Shown piece after piece: positions 52,287-60,355 of a DNA stretch of 64,000 bases. Below the pieces are notes generated by a model. The model was not told the DNA's origin. It was given only the letters and a program-made list of their open reading frames with translations, and ran no database searches. The translations under genes were made by a program, and so were the position numbers. This stretch comes from Flavobacteriaceae bacterium. GTDB taxonomy: Bacteria; Bacteroidota; Bacteroidia; Flavobacteriales; Flavobacteriaceae. Position 1 is the first letter of the stretch. Each line of letters starts with the position of its first letter. The stretch spans positions 1 to 64,000 of the forward strand of contig CANGUZ010000004.1 of NCBI GenBank assembly GCA_947457255.1, given 5' to 3'.

Positions 52287-52984
52287 AAATAGTAATTGTT
52301 CTAACATCGCACAGCAAATTAGGAAACACAGACCAAAAAACGGGTTTTTGGATAGAAGAATTTGCCACACCTTATTACCTATTTAAAGAAGCTGGAGTTC
52401 AAATCACATTAGCAACTCCTAATGGCGGACAACCTCCAATTGATCCAAAAAGTGATACGCCAGAAAACCAAACCGAGTCAACAATTCGTTACAAAAAAGA
52501 CGAAAGTCTGTTAAATTTAATGGCCAATACGGTAAAACTACAGGATATTTCTGCTAAAAATTTCGATGCCGTATTTTATCCCGGCGGTCATGGACCACTT
52601 TGGGATTTAGCAACCGATAAAAATTCCATAAAACTAATTGAAGATTTTTGGGATGCTAAAAAACCAGTAGCAACAGTTTGTCATGCACCATCGGTGTTAT
52701 TGAATGTCAAGGACGAGGATGGAGAATTTTTAGTGAAAGGAAAAAAAGTGACAGGTTTTTCTAACACTGAAGAAATAGCAGTACAACTTGATACAATTGT
52801 TCCTTTTTTATTAGAAGACGAACTGAAAAACAAGGGTGGAATGTATTCTAAAAAAGAAGATTGGGCAAGCTATGTGGTAAAAGACGGTTTATTAATTACA
52901 GGACAAAATCCTGCATCATCAGCAGAAGTGGCAAAAGAATTGTTAACACTTTTAAAAAATACGCCTAAGATAGCGAGGGTTTAA
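52283..52984 (+). CDS. DJ-1/PfpI family type 1 glutamine amidotransferase-like protein
   Basis: MKIVIVLTSHSKLGNTDQKTGFWIEEFATPYYLF; VATVCHAPSVLL. Confidence 0.92.
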   Translation: MKIVIVLTSHSKLGNTDQKTGFWIEEFATPYYLFKEAGVQITLATPNGGQPPIDPKSDTPENQTESTIRYKKDESLLNLMANTVKLQDISAKNFDAVFYPGGHGPLWDLATDKNSIKLIEDFWDAKKPVATVCHAPSVLLNVKDEDGEFLVKGKKVTGFSNTEEIAVQLDTIVPFLLEDELKNKGGMYSKKEDWASYVVKDGLLITGQNPASSAEVAKELLTLLKNTPKIARV

Positions 52985-53024
52985 GGTGCAAATTCGCTAT
53001 CGGAACTTGAATTCAAAAACAAAC

Positions 53025-53070
53025 CTCGTTTATCCCGAAGTTTCGGGAGCTTAAACGAGATTGTTTTTTA
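53025..53070 (+). terminator. Intrinsic terminator after PfpI gene
   Basis: CTCGTTTATCCCGAAGTTTCGGGAGCTTAAACGAG followed by ATTGTTTTTT. Confidence 0.85.
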
Positions 53071-53094
53071 TAGTTATTTTGATCCCGAAGCAAC

Positions 53095-53129
53095 GGGATA
53101 GTTTTTTAGGATGGTTGCGCAACAGCTAC
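53095..53129. repeat. 35-bp exact direct repeat, copy 1
   Basis: GGGATAGTTTTTTAGGATGGTTGCGCAACAGCTAC. Confidence 0.95.
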
Positions 53130-53156
53130 TGCTGGTTAGCTTTAGCCTTAATTCCA

Positions 53157-54362
53157 CTACTTATCGTAATGAAAAGCAATAATTTCTAGAAAGACTTTTT
53201 TGTTTTCGTCTTGAGGTAACCTAAAAATATAGCTAAAAGAAGATTCCCCTCTTTTTCCATTTTCTTTAATAAAATATGGATGAGTTTTAACTTCGCTTTT
53301 AATTGTACTTAAAACATTGCTAAAATCCTTGTTAGTAACAAATAATATTAATGAAACTTTAGAATCTCGCCAAGTTAGATATCTGTCGAATAATTGAGAA
53401 ATTGCTTTTAAAAATTCAGAATTTCCGTGCCAAAATTTACATTCCGCGACAAATAAGTTACTATTATCATTCGCATATTTAAGAATAATATCTGTTTTTC
53501 CACCACGATTAAATGTTTCTCCAGTAGCTGTCGTACCATCATATCTTGTTTCTAAAAATAATAGTATTTGGTCTCGCAAAGATTCTTCATCTTTATCTTG
53601 ATATGTTGATGGTTTTTTTTCCATACTTTTCCCCAAATCATAAATTACCTTAAGGATATCTTCATACATTATTGTAGACATCATTGGCTCGTTAGCAAAT
53701 TCAGCATTTTTTGAAACTATAGGCTGAGGAATATTTTTTTTCACAATTGTTGGAGTAGTGAAAACTGATGTAGTATTTTTATTTACGTTAACATTTATAG
53801 CAGCGAAAAAACTATTTTCCTCCTTGAATTTATTTTTTTCCTGTAAGAAAAGTGATTTTACAGCATATTCAAAAGAGTTTGTAATTTCTTTTAAGTTATC
53901 ATTTACTCGATATAAATTATTAAATGCTTCATCATATACCTGTGATTTACTTTTTTTAAATTCATCTACATCTTGTCTATATATTGAAAATGAAAATGAA
54001 ACATATTGATTTCTTACCGAAATGTCATAGCTACTATAAGTTCGCGGATTTGGTACAACTTGAAATAATTCTGCGCTACCAGTAAATTGATATGTTACAG
54101 TAAAATTAAAAACTTCTGCAATGTAATTTTCACCCCAATGATTCGTTCTTCTTTCCGTACCTTTTATGGGTTCTGAGACAGATTCGGTTTCAAAAAGAAT
54201 ATGTAGTGGTTCTAATCTATATTTTTTTACTAAGTACTCTATAAATTCATTTTCATCAACTTGAAGTATGTAATTTTTACCTTTAGATAATATTTCATCT
54301 TTAATTTGATTGAAATGCTTTTTGGGAAAATCAAACCAAGAAATTTCTGAAAATGATTTCAT
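53157..54362 (-). CDS. Hypothetical protein with C-terminal PD-(D/E)xK nuclease-like domain
   Basis: TGETFNRGGKTDIILKYANDNSNLFVAECKFWHG: D-x(n)-ExK signature. Confidence 0.65.
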   Translation of the reverse strand: MKSFSEISWFDFPKKHFNQIKDEILSKGKNYILQVDENEFIEYLVKKYRLEPLHILFETESVSEPIKGTERRTNHWGENYIAEVFNFTVTYQFTGSAELFQVVPNPRTYSSYDISVRNQYVSFSFSIYRQDVDEFKKSKSQVYDEAFNNLYRVNDNLKEITNSFEYAVKSLFLQEKNKFKEENSFFAAINVNVNKNTTSVFTTPTIVKKNIPQPIVSKNAEFANEPMMSTIMYEDILKVIYDLGKSMEKKPSTYQDKDEESLRDQILLFLETRYDGTTATGETFNRGGKTDIILKYANDNSNLFVAECKFWHGNSEFLKAISQLFDRYLTWRDSKVSLILFVTNKDFSNVLSTIKSEVKTHPYFIKENGKRGESSFSYIFRLPQDENKKVFLEIIAFHYDK

Positions 54363-54432
54363 ATATTAATAGTTTTTGATTATTTATGCGATTTGTAAAA
54401 AGGTTACTGCTAACGTTTCCCTGTAAGATATC

Positions 54433-54525
54433 GTGGCGGCTTATGGAAATCTTTTTTCATAACCTTACAGCGAAGTTATGAAAAGTAAACAAACAATTTA
54501 CCAAATAACTAGTCATGAGTTTTAG
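54433..54525. repeat. Island spacer repeat, copy 1
   Basis: gtggcggcttatggaaa...cataacc...gcgaagttatgaaaagtaaacaaacaatttaccaaataactagtcatgagttttag, similar to 56927-57022. Confidence 0.88.
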
Positions 54526-54550
54526 AAAGTGTAGTAAGCCGTTTGATTAT

Positions 54551-54859
54551 TTATTTTTTAAGGAATTTCAATAACTTTTCAGGTTCTTGTCTATTGTCCC
54601 AAAAACCAGTTATTATAATCTTAAAATTACTTTTTTGATAAAGAATACAATAGTGTCCAAGAGAAACTGCTCTAGTATTTTTGAAATCTGTTTTTTTGCC
54701 CAACAAAGGATTTTGCTTTAAAAGATCTGTTCTTTCTTTTATTTTCTCATTGAGTTTCTTTACGTAAGTTGTGCTTTGATTTCTTTCAATCCAATATTCG
54801 AAAATAAAATTTCTTTGTCTAATTGCTGTTTCGGTCCACTGTATCGTTAACTGAGCCAT
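54551..54859 (-). CDS. RelE/ParE-family toxin
   Basis: WTETAIRQRNFIFEYWIERN...RTDLLKQNPLLGKKTDFKNTRAVSLGHYCILYQ. Confidence 0.85.
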   Translation of the reverse strand: MAQLTIQWTETAIRQRNFIFEYWIERNQSTTYVKKLNEKIKERTDLLKQNPLLGKKTDFKNTRAVSLGHYCILYQKSNFKIIITGFWDNRQEPEKLLKFLKK

Positions 54860-55080
54860 TTAGAATCTCTTTTGCTTAATTCAGATTCTGAAACCAATTT
54901 TCCATCTTCAATATCTTTTTCACTCAAAGATAACATTTCAATTTGTTCAGTTGAAAGAGAAATGACTTCTTCTGATTGAGTCGAGTCAAAAATAATTTTA
55001 ATAGCTTCCAATAATTGCTCATTTCTTGTTGCCAGTATTCTGTCTATTAAACTATTTTTTATGTTTTCTAATGCATTCAT
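54847..55080 (-). CDS. Cognate antitoxin
   Basis: 77 aa, overlaps toxin start by 13 nt; SEKDIEDGKLVSESELSKRDSKWLS. Confidence 0.8.
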   Translation of the reverse strand: MNALENIKNSLIDRILATRNEQLLEAIKIIFDSTQSEEVISLSTEQIEMLSLSEKDIEDGKLVSESELSKRDSKWLS

Positions 55081-55141
55081 GATTTCTTTTTTTGTAAAGG
55101 TCGAAATTTAGTATGGGAATTCCAAATGGCTCACAACTTAC

Positions 55142-55376
55142 TATATGTAAAACAAACCTTCGTATACACACCAAAATTGGGAAGCTTGGAGCATGTTTGT
55201 TTCGCTATATTTTATTCTCAAATATAAAAAAAAAGTACAAATCTTCGAAATTTGCTCTGCGAAGTTCCCAACTTCGTAGCTAGAAAAATAGGCAACTAAA
55301 GTGGTGCAACAAAAAAGCGTACTAGAATTGTAATGATGCATAGAAATGATGATTAAAACAGTATACTTCGTGCAGC
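55142..55376. repeat. About 235-bp structured repeat, copy 1
   Basis: Extended similarity to 61254-61489, e.g. tttgtttcgctatattttattctcaaatata, acttcgtagctag, gtgcaacaaaaaagcgtactagaatt, cagtatacttcgtgcagc. Confidence 0.9.
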
Positions 55377-55471
55377 TGGGAACACAATTGCTCCTACTGT
55401 ATTTTACTCGTTTCAACGAAGCGTTAGAACTATGAAAAGCAACTTTGTAAGCATTATTTCTAATTATTTTT

Positions 55472-55502
55472 AAACACCAGCCCTTTTTTCTGGTGTTTTT
55501 TT
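55472..55502 (+). terminator. Intrinsic terminator-like hairpin
   Basis: AAACACCAG-CCCTTTTTT-CTGGTGTTTTTTT. Confidence 0.7.
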
Positions 55503-55595
55503 AGAATTAAAATACGCGACAAAATAGTGCGCGGAAAAAAAACGCGCACAAAACAAAAGCGCAAATTGAATTTGGTATTACATTTAAAAAATACT

Positions 55596-55727
55596 ATGAT
55601 TACCAATGAATTACAAAATTTAGGCATTCAAAATCAGGAAATAGCAGTTTTGTTATTTGTTCCCGAATCAACATTACGGACTTGGTTTAAAAGAGCAACT
55701 ACTATTCCGCTTGAAGCATTGGGATAG
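55596..55727 (+). pseudogene. Short HTH-like ORF apparently truncated by 35-bp repeat
   Basis: MITNELQNLGIQNQEIAVLLFVPESTLRTWFKRATTIPLEALG*; stop lies within repeat copy 2. Confidence 0.4.
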
Positions 55728-55755
55728 TTTTTTAGGATGGTTGCGCAACAGCTAC
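55721..55755. repeat. 35-bp exact direct repeat, copy 2
   Basis: GGGATAGTTTTTTAGGATGGTTGCGCAACAGCTAC. Confidence 0.95.
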
Positions 55756-55779
55756 CCGTGTTACCTGATGGGCTTTTTG

Positions 55780-56859
55780 TTAGTTTGATATTTTTCTCAT
55801 TAATGTTTCAAGTGGCCCGTGTTTAAATTTTTTACTCCAAAATAAACTGAACAAAATGCTAAAACTATAAAATAAGATGGAATACCCTAAGATATAAATC
55901 GGCTGTGTAGGTTCTTCGTCTTCAAGTAATCCTGTATAATCTTTGCTAGTTAAGAAAGCCATTAAAACCATACCCAATGTTAAATGAATAACATAGTGGG
56001 AAAGTGTCATTTGTCCTGTTTTTTGTAAAGCTAAAACAAGTTTGTTATTTGAAAACCTATCTCCGATAACCATACAAATCGGAATTACCATAAATGCAAA
56101 AGCCATTGTTACTAAAACAAAAGGCAAATATGGCGGGAAATATTCGGACATAACATAATCACTCCAGAATGGAATAAAAAAACCTTGTCGAACCACTAAT
56201 CGTAATGCTTGAATGATTATAAAAACAGTAAGTCCGATTAAAAAAATGTTGCGTTTAATAGATCTGCCATTCCAATTTAATCTTCCAAGCCACATTCCAA
56301 TAAGAAAGTATGAAAACCAAGGAAACATTGAATTCCACCCATTATAAAAAGTATTTCTTAAAAAGCCAAGTGGTGTCCAAAAATCGTTGTACTTGAATGT
56401 TGTAAAATCCCAACCTGTGGTGATTGGAATAATAAACAGCAGAATATGAAAAACGAGAATTACAGAAATGGCAGCCACTAAATAATAATTTTTCGGAACG
56501 AACAGAAGAAATGCTGCAAAGTGCATATAGCCACCATAAAAATGCAAAATATCGCCCGTCCACCAATTGTATAGTAAAAGTCCTAATGCGAATAAATACA
56601 AAGAACGTTTCAGTATTCTAGATTTTAATTTTTCTTTTTCTTCTTTACTGTAGTCATTATTATTTGTCATTAACGAAACGCCCATTCCAGCGCAAATAAT
56701 AAAAATTGCTGTTGAGTTTCCTGTAAAGACATTAAGAAAGTGTCCAACAGATTCAGTTGGTGCCATAATAGAACCAAAGCTGAAATTAAAATTGACTATG
56801 AACATTCCAAATATTGCGTATGCTCTCGCTAAGTCAAATCCTATTATTCGTTGTTGCAT
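55780..56859 (-). CDS. DUF418-type multi-TM protein
   Basis: RIIGFDLARAYAIFGMFIVNFNF; GQMTLSHYVIHLTLG. Confidence 0.82.
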   Translation of the reverse strand: MQQRIIGFDLARAYAIFGMFIVNFNFSFGSIMAPTESVGHFLNVFTGNSTAIFIICAGMGVSLMTNNNDYSKEEKEKLKSRILKRSLYLFALGLLLYNWWTGDILHFYGGYMHFAAFLLFVPKNYYLVAAISVILVFHILLFIIPITTGWDFTTFKYNDFWTPLGFLRNTFYNGWNSMFPWFSYFLIGMWLGRLNWNGRSIKRNIFLIGLTVFIIIQALRLVVRQGFFIPFWSDYVMSEYFPPYLPFVLVTMAFAFMVIPICMVIGDRFSNNKLVLALQKTGQMTLSHYVIHLTLGMVLMAFLTSKDYTGLLEDEEPTQPIYILGYSILFYSFSILFSLFWSKKFKHGPLETLMRKISN

Positions 56860-56926
56860 TATTAGTCGTTTATTTTCGCTGAGTGCGTTCTTTTAGCCTT
56901 GCCCATAACGATAGATACTAGAGCTT

Positions 56927-57022
56927 GTGGCGGCTTATGGAAAGCATTTTTTTCATAACCGCCCGAGCGAAGCTATGAAAAGTGAACGAACAATTTAACA
57001 AAAAACTAGCCAGGAGTTTTAG
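56927..57022. repeat. Island spacer repeat, copy 2
   Basis: Aligns with 54433-54525. Confidence 0.88.
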
Positions 57023-57040
57023 CATTTGGTATCGCAAGCT

Positions 57041-57388
57041 TTAGTCATTTAAAAATGCTGAAATCTGCTTATGAATGTCTGGAATTTTGTTTTTCATAAC
57101 ATCCCAAACTATCGAATAGTTTACTCCAATATAATCATGGATTAATCTGTCACGCATTCCAGCCATATTTTTCCATTGAATTGTATTCCATTTTAATTTA
57201 AAGTCAGCTGGAATTTTCTTTGTTGCTTCTCCAATTATTTCCAAACTTCTAACAACAGCGCGTTTCAGAGTTTCATCATCCATGAAATCTTCATGCGTTA
57301 AATTCTCTGTTACTGAAGTGATGTATGAACATTCATCCTGAATATGTCTTAGATATTCCTTAGGCTCTTTAGACATATTGAACTTCAT
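57041..57388 (-). CDS. HEPN-family (DUF86) toxin/RNase of MNT-HEPN module
   Basis: IGEATKKIP...MRDRLIHDYIGVNYSIVWDV (Rx4H motif). Confidence 0.88.
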   Translation of the reverse strand: MKFNMSKEPKEYLRHIQDECSYITSVTENLTHEDFMDDETLKRAVVRSLEIIGEATKKIPADFKLKWNTIQWKNMAGMRDRLIHDYIGVNYSIVWDVMKNKIPDIHKQISAFLND

Positions 57389-57665
57389 TTAAAATTTTTG
57401 GACCTATGTATGGGCTTAATCCATTTACAGTGACAACTTCAATCTTTTCATTTATAAATATTTTTTCAAATAAATCATAAACTGCCATAAAATTATCGAA
57501 GTTCTCTTTTTCCGGTTCAAAATCAATCAACAAATCAATATCGCTTTCACTTGACTGTTCATTACGTATGTAAGAACCAAACAAACCAACATTTCGAATA
57601 CCAAATTTCGAAAGCTTAAGCTTATTAGATTTCAGTGTTCTCAATATGTTATCTTTTGTTGTCAT
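57369..57665 (-). CDS. MNT nucleotidyltransferase antitoxin
   Basis: NVGLFGSYIRNEQSSESDIDLLIDFE (GSx10DxD); overlaps HEPN gene by 20 nt. Confidence 0.9.
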   Translation of the reverse strand: MTTKDNILRTLKSNKLKLSKFGIRNVGLFGSYIRNEQSSESDIDLLIDFEPEKENFDNFMAVYDLFEKIFINEKIEVVTVNGLSPYIGPKILNEVQYV

Positions 57666-57812
57666 TTTAAACTTTTTTCAAATATACAAAATTTGTTGTT
57701 TGAAGTTCGCGAGTCTCAAAAATGAGCGCTAACGTCACTTCATCTAAAACTTTCATTTTCAATCGTCCTTTTGTTATAGGAACAAAATTATACTATTTTT
57801 CAAACCAAGAAA

Positions 57813-57925
57813 GCGCTGATTTGCAATCAGTGCCTACAATAAATATAAAATCTTTTATAGTAAACTTTTTTATTTTACGTTGTTTTTGCTAACAAAACTT
57901 TATTTTCACGGATTGCAAATCCGCG
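57813..57925. repeat. Pair of REP-like hairpins
   Basis: GCGCTGATTTGCAATCAGTGC (57813-57833) and CACGGATTGCAAATCCGCG (57907-57925). Confidence 0.6.
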
Positions 57926-57945
57926 ATGTCGGCGGTTGTGCACAG

Positions 57946-59496
57946 TTATTTTATTTTCTCCTTTATTGCTTTTAATTCATTTTTTAAGTTTTTGTTCTTT
58001 CCTTTTAAAATCTCTAGATTTTTATAACCCACCTTTAATTTGTTTGCTTTTTTATAAATTTCAACATATGATTTACCATTTGATTTTATTAACTGACGAA
58101 TTGAATTTTGGTCATTTTCATTTACCATTTTTTCTAAATACAATAATGCATTATCTAAATCGTTGATTTCAAAAAAGAGGATTGCTCTAACATATAAATT
58201 ATAAATTTCATGTTTTTTATCTTCAAAATCCAAATATTGCTTTAGAATTTTTGGATTATTACTTTTTTTTATAATTTCAGATACAACTGATGTAGAAGCA
58301 TCATTTTCAACATACGGTTTAATATATTTTTCATTTTTACTTAAAAAATTTTCTTTAATCTCTTTGTAGTTGAAGTCTTCAGAATTTATTTTTTCTTCAA
58401 ATAGTCCATAGTCTTGATAATCCAAAAATATATATTTAAATGCATCATATATCGAATAGCCTATTAAATCAACGTGCCAACTTTTGTATATATTTTGTTG
58501 GAAAGAAACATATTTATTAGGGAAATTTTCAATAATGTTTTTAATTTCTTGACCACTCGGATAACGATTTGGATCATCATATTTGGCAGAAGCTACAAAG
58601 TATTTTATAGGTTTTTTGTTGTTTTTTAAGAAATCAATATACTTGTTTTTTATTTTTTCAATTTCACCATTTTCTAAATCAACCAAATTCTCGCTAATAT
58701 TGATAAAAGCATCAAAAGGATTATCCTTTTCAAACATTAAATGGTGATTATATTCAGCTCCGTTAGAATGTCCATAAATTGCTTTAAAATTACTCGTTGA
58801 GTATTTTGAATTAATGTAAGGTATAACTTCTTTAAAAATATAGTCCTTAAATTTTTTACCATTTTCTCCAAATTGGATGTCTAACTCGTTATTTCTATTT
58901 TGAATGTCAATGTAAATGCCAACAATAATACAGTCAGGAAAATTGGAAAAATTTGATTGTTGTCTTACTGTTTGAACAACTATTTCAAAAATATTCAAAA
59001 TATTAGCATCTGTTACATAAATTACTGGATAGTCAATATTTTCATTATAATTTTCAGGTAATGAAACGTAAATTTTTTTTTTGTGATTTAAAATAGTAGA
59101 ACTTATTTCTGAAATTGTAAATTTACTGTAAGTAGAGAATGTATCAATTTGATCGGTCCATCCTTGAATGCTATAATATTGCTCTATTAATGGGTTTTCT
59201 TTTAATATGAAGTTTGGCTGTTCAGTAAGTCGGCTAATAATAGCTTCACTTTCCCAATTTCCGCGAGTAAATTTGTATTCAGCTGGAAATGCTAAATTTA
59301 AAGATATTTCTCTTTCATAGTCTGAAATTCTGCTCATCTTAACCTTTTCAGGTTTCCAATTTCCTAAACTTTCTTGATTACCAACGATGAATACTTCGTC
59401 TGATTTATTTGGAACCGAAACTTTAATTGTAGTTAAATCTTGTCCAAAAGTAATTATGGAACAAAAGAGTAAAATTTGAGTTAAGAATAATTTCAT
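57946..59496 (-). CDS. Secreted esterase (alpha/beta hydrolase, enterochelin esterase-like) with N-terminal CBM20-like domain
   Basis: IKVSVPNKSDEVFIVGNQESLGNWKPEKVKM...; NEKIDYPVIYVTD; FKAIYGHSNGAEYN. Confidence 0.82.
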   Translation of the reverse strand: MKLFLTQILLFCSIITFGQDLTTIKVSVPNKSDEVFIVGNQESLGNWKPEKVKMSRISDYEREISLNLAFPAEYKFTRGNWESEAIISRLTEQPNFILKENPLIEQYYSIQGWTDQIDTFSTYSKFTISEISSTILNHKKKIYVSLPENYNENIDYPVIYVTDANILNIFEIVVQTVRQQSNFSNFPDCIIVGIYIDIQNRNNELDIQFGENGKKFKDYIFKEVIPYINSKYSTSNFKAIYGHSNGAEYNHHLMFEKDNPFDAFINISENLVDLENGEIEKIKNKYIDFLKNNKKPIKYFVASAKYDDPNRYPSGQEIKNIIENFPNKYVSFQQNIYKSWHVDLIGYSIYDAFKYIFLDYQDYGLFEEKINSEDFNYKEIKENFLSKNEKYIKPYVENDASTSVVSEIIKKSNNPKILKQYLDFEDKKHEIYNLYVRAILFFEINDLDNALLYLEKMVNENDQNSIRQLIKSNGKSYVEIYKKANKLKVGYKNLEILKGKNKNLKNELKAIKEKIK

Positions 59497-59584
59497 TTTT
59501 ATTACTTTAGGTTTTTAAATTTCTATTCTGCGATATATCGTTTTGCGGCTAAAAGAAGTTGGCGATTTAGAAGCACTTCACTGC

Positions 59585-59625
59585 AAATCAAGCACAAACT
59601 TTGATAGAAGCACAAAGCTTGATTT
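59585..59625. repeat. Imperfect palindrome in cassette spacer
   Basis: AAATCAAGC (59585-59593) / GCTTGATTT (59617-59625). Confidence 0.6.
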
Positions 59626-59679
59626 AACCACTGAACCGCCACTTTTGGGTAGGTGCTGTTAGCGGTTGTTTTTCTATCG

Positions 59680-60168
59680 TCATTTAGTTTGATATAATGC
59701 AATTCTGTTTCCTTCTGTGTCTTCAAATTCGGCAACAAGTCCAATTCCATTGTCCGTTTTGGAATATAAAATTTGTCCACCATTTGATGTAGCCAATTTA
59801 AGTGTTTCATCAATATTTTCTGTCTTGAAGTAAATCACAACACCATTTTTTGTCGGCTTGTATATTTCTCCTTTTGCCAATGCACCTGAAATTCCAGAAT
59901 TTTCGTCCACAAAGGGAAACAACGCCATTTCATTGTTGTCAATATTTTCTTTGTCGAAGTCAAAGTGGAATACTGACTTGTAAAACTTAATTGCTCTGTC
60001 AATGTCAGTCACTGGGATTTCAAAATAAACAACGGGGTTTGATTTTTTTGTCATAACATTTTTATCAGTTTGTTTAATTGTTGTTTTTGGATTGTCGCCA
60101 CAAGAAGTTAGAAGTTGAATTAAAACTCCAAAAATTATCGTTGTCAATATGTTTTTAGTTCTTTTCAT
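59680..60168 (-). CDS. VOC-fold protein with lipoprotein signal
   Basis: Lipobox LLTSCGDN; VVYFEIPVTDIDRAIKFYKSVFHFDFD. Confidence 0.85.
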   Translation of the reverse strand: MKRTKNILTTIIFGVLIQLLTSCGDNPKTTIKQTDKNVMTKKSNPVVYFEIPVTDIDRAIKFYKSVFHFDFDKENIDNNEMALFPFVDENSGISGALAKGEIYKPTKNGVVIYFKTENIDETLKLATSNGGQILYSKTDNGIGLVAEFEDTEGNRIALYQTK

Positions 60169-60355
60169 TTGTTTATTTTGTCAATTTTTTGGTCGTTTTA
60201 AAATAACCGCTAACGTTTCGCCTTTAGTTTGCATAATGAAATAAATACTTATTTTTCCGAAGAAGAAACGGGTGAACTAAAACGTTTTTTTATTCAGATG
60301 TCCTTTAATTTAATTAGTAGTTCATAGTTTTTTAAACAAAAAAAGTAAATTATGA

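Noticed and set aside
55141-55416. 91-aa ORF in structured repeat copy 1 (similar ORF 61149-61409 in copy 2)
   Set aside because: Reading frames are not preserved between copies, so the repeat is non-coding.
59523-59813. 96-aa minus-strand ORF
   Set aside because: Overlaps the 3' end of the VOC gene in another frame and runs through the structured spacer; no protein-like features.
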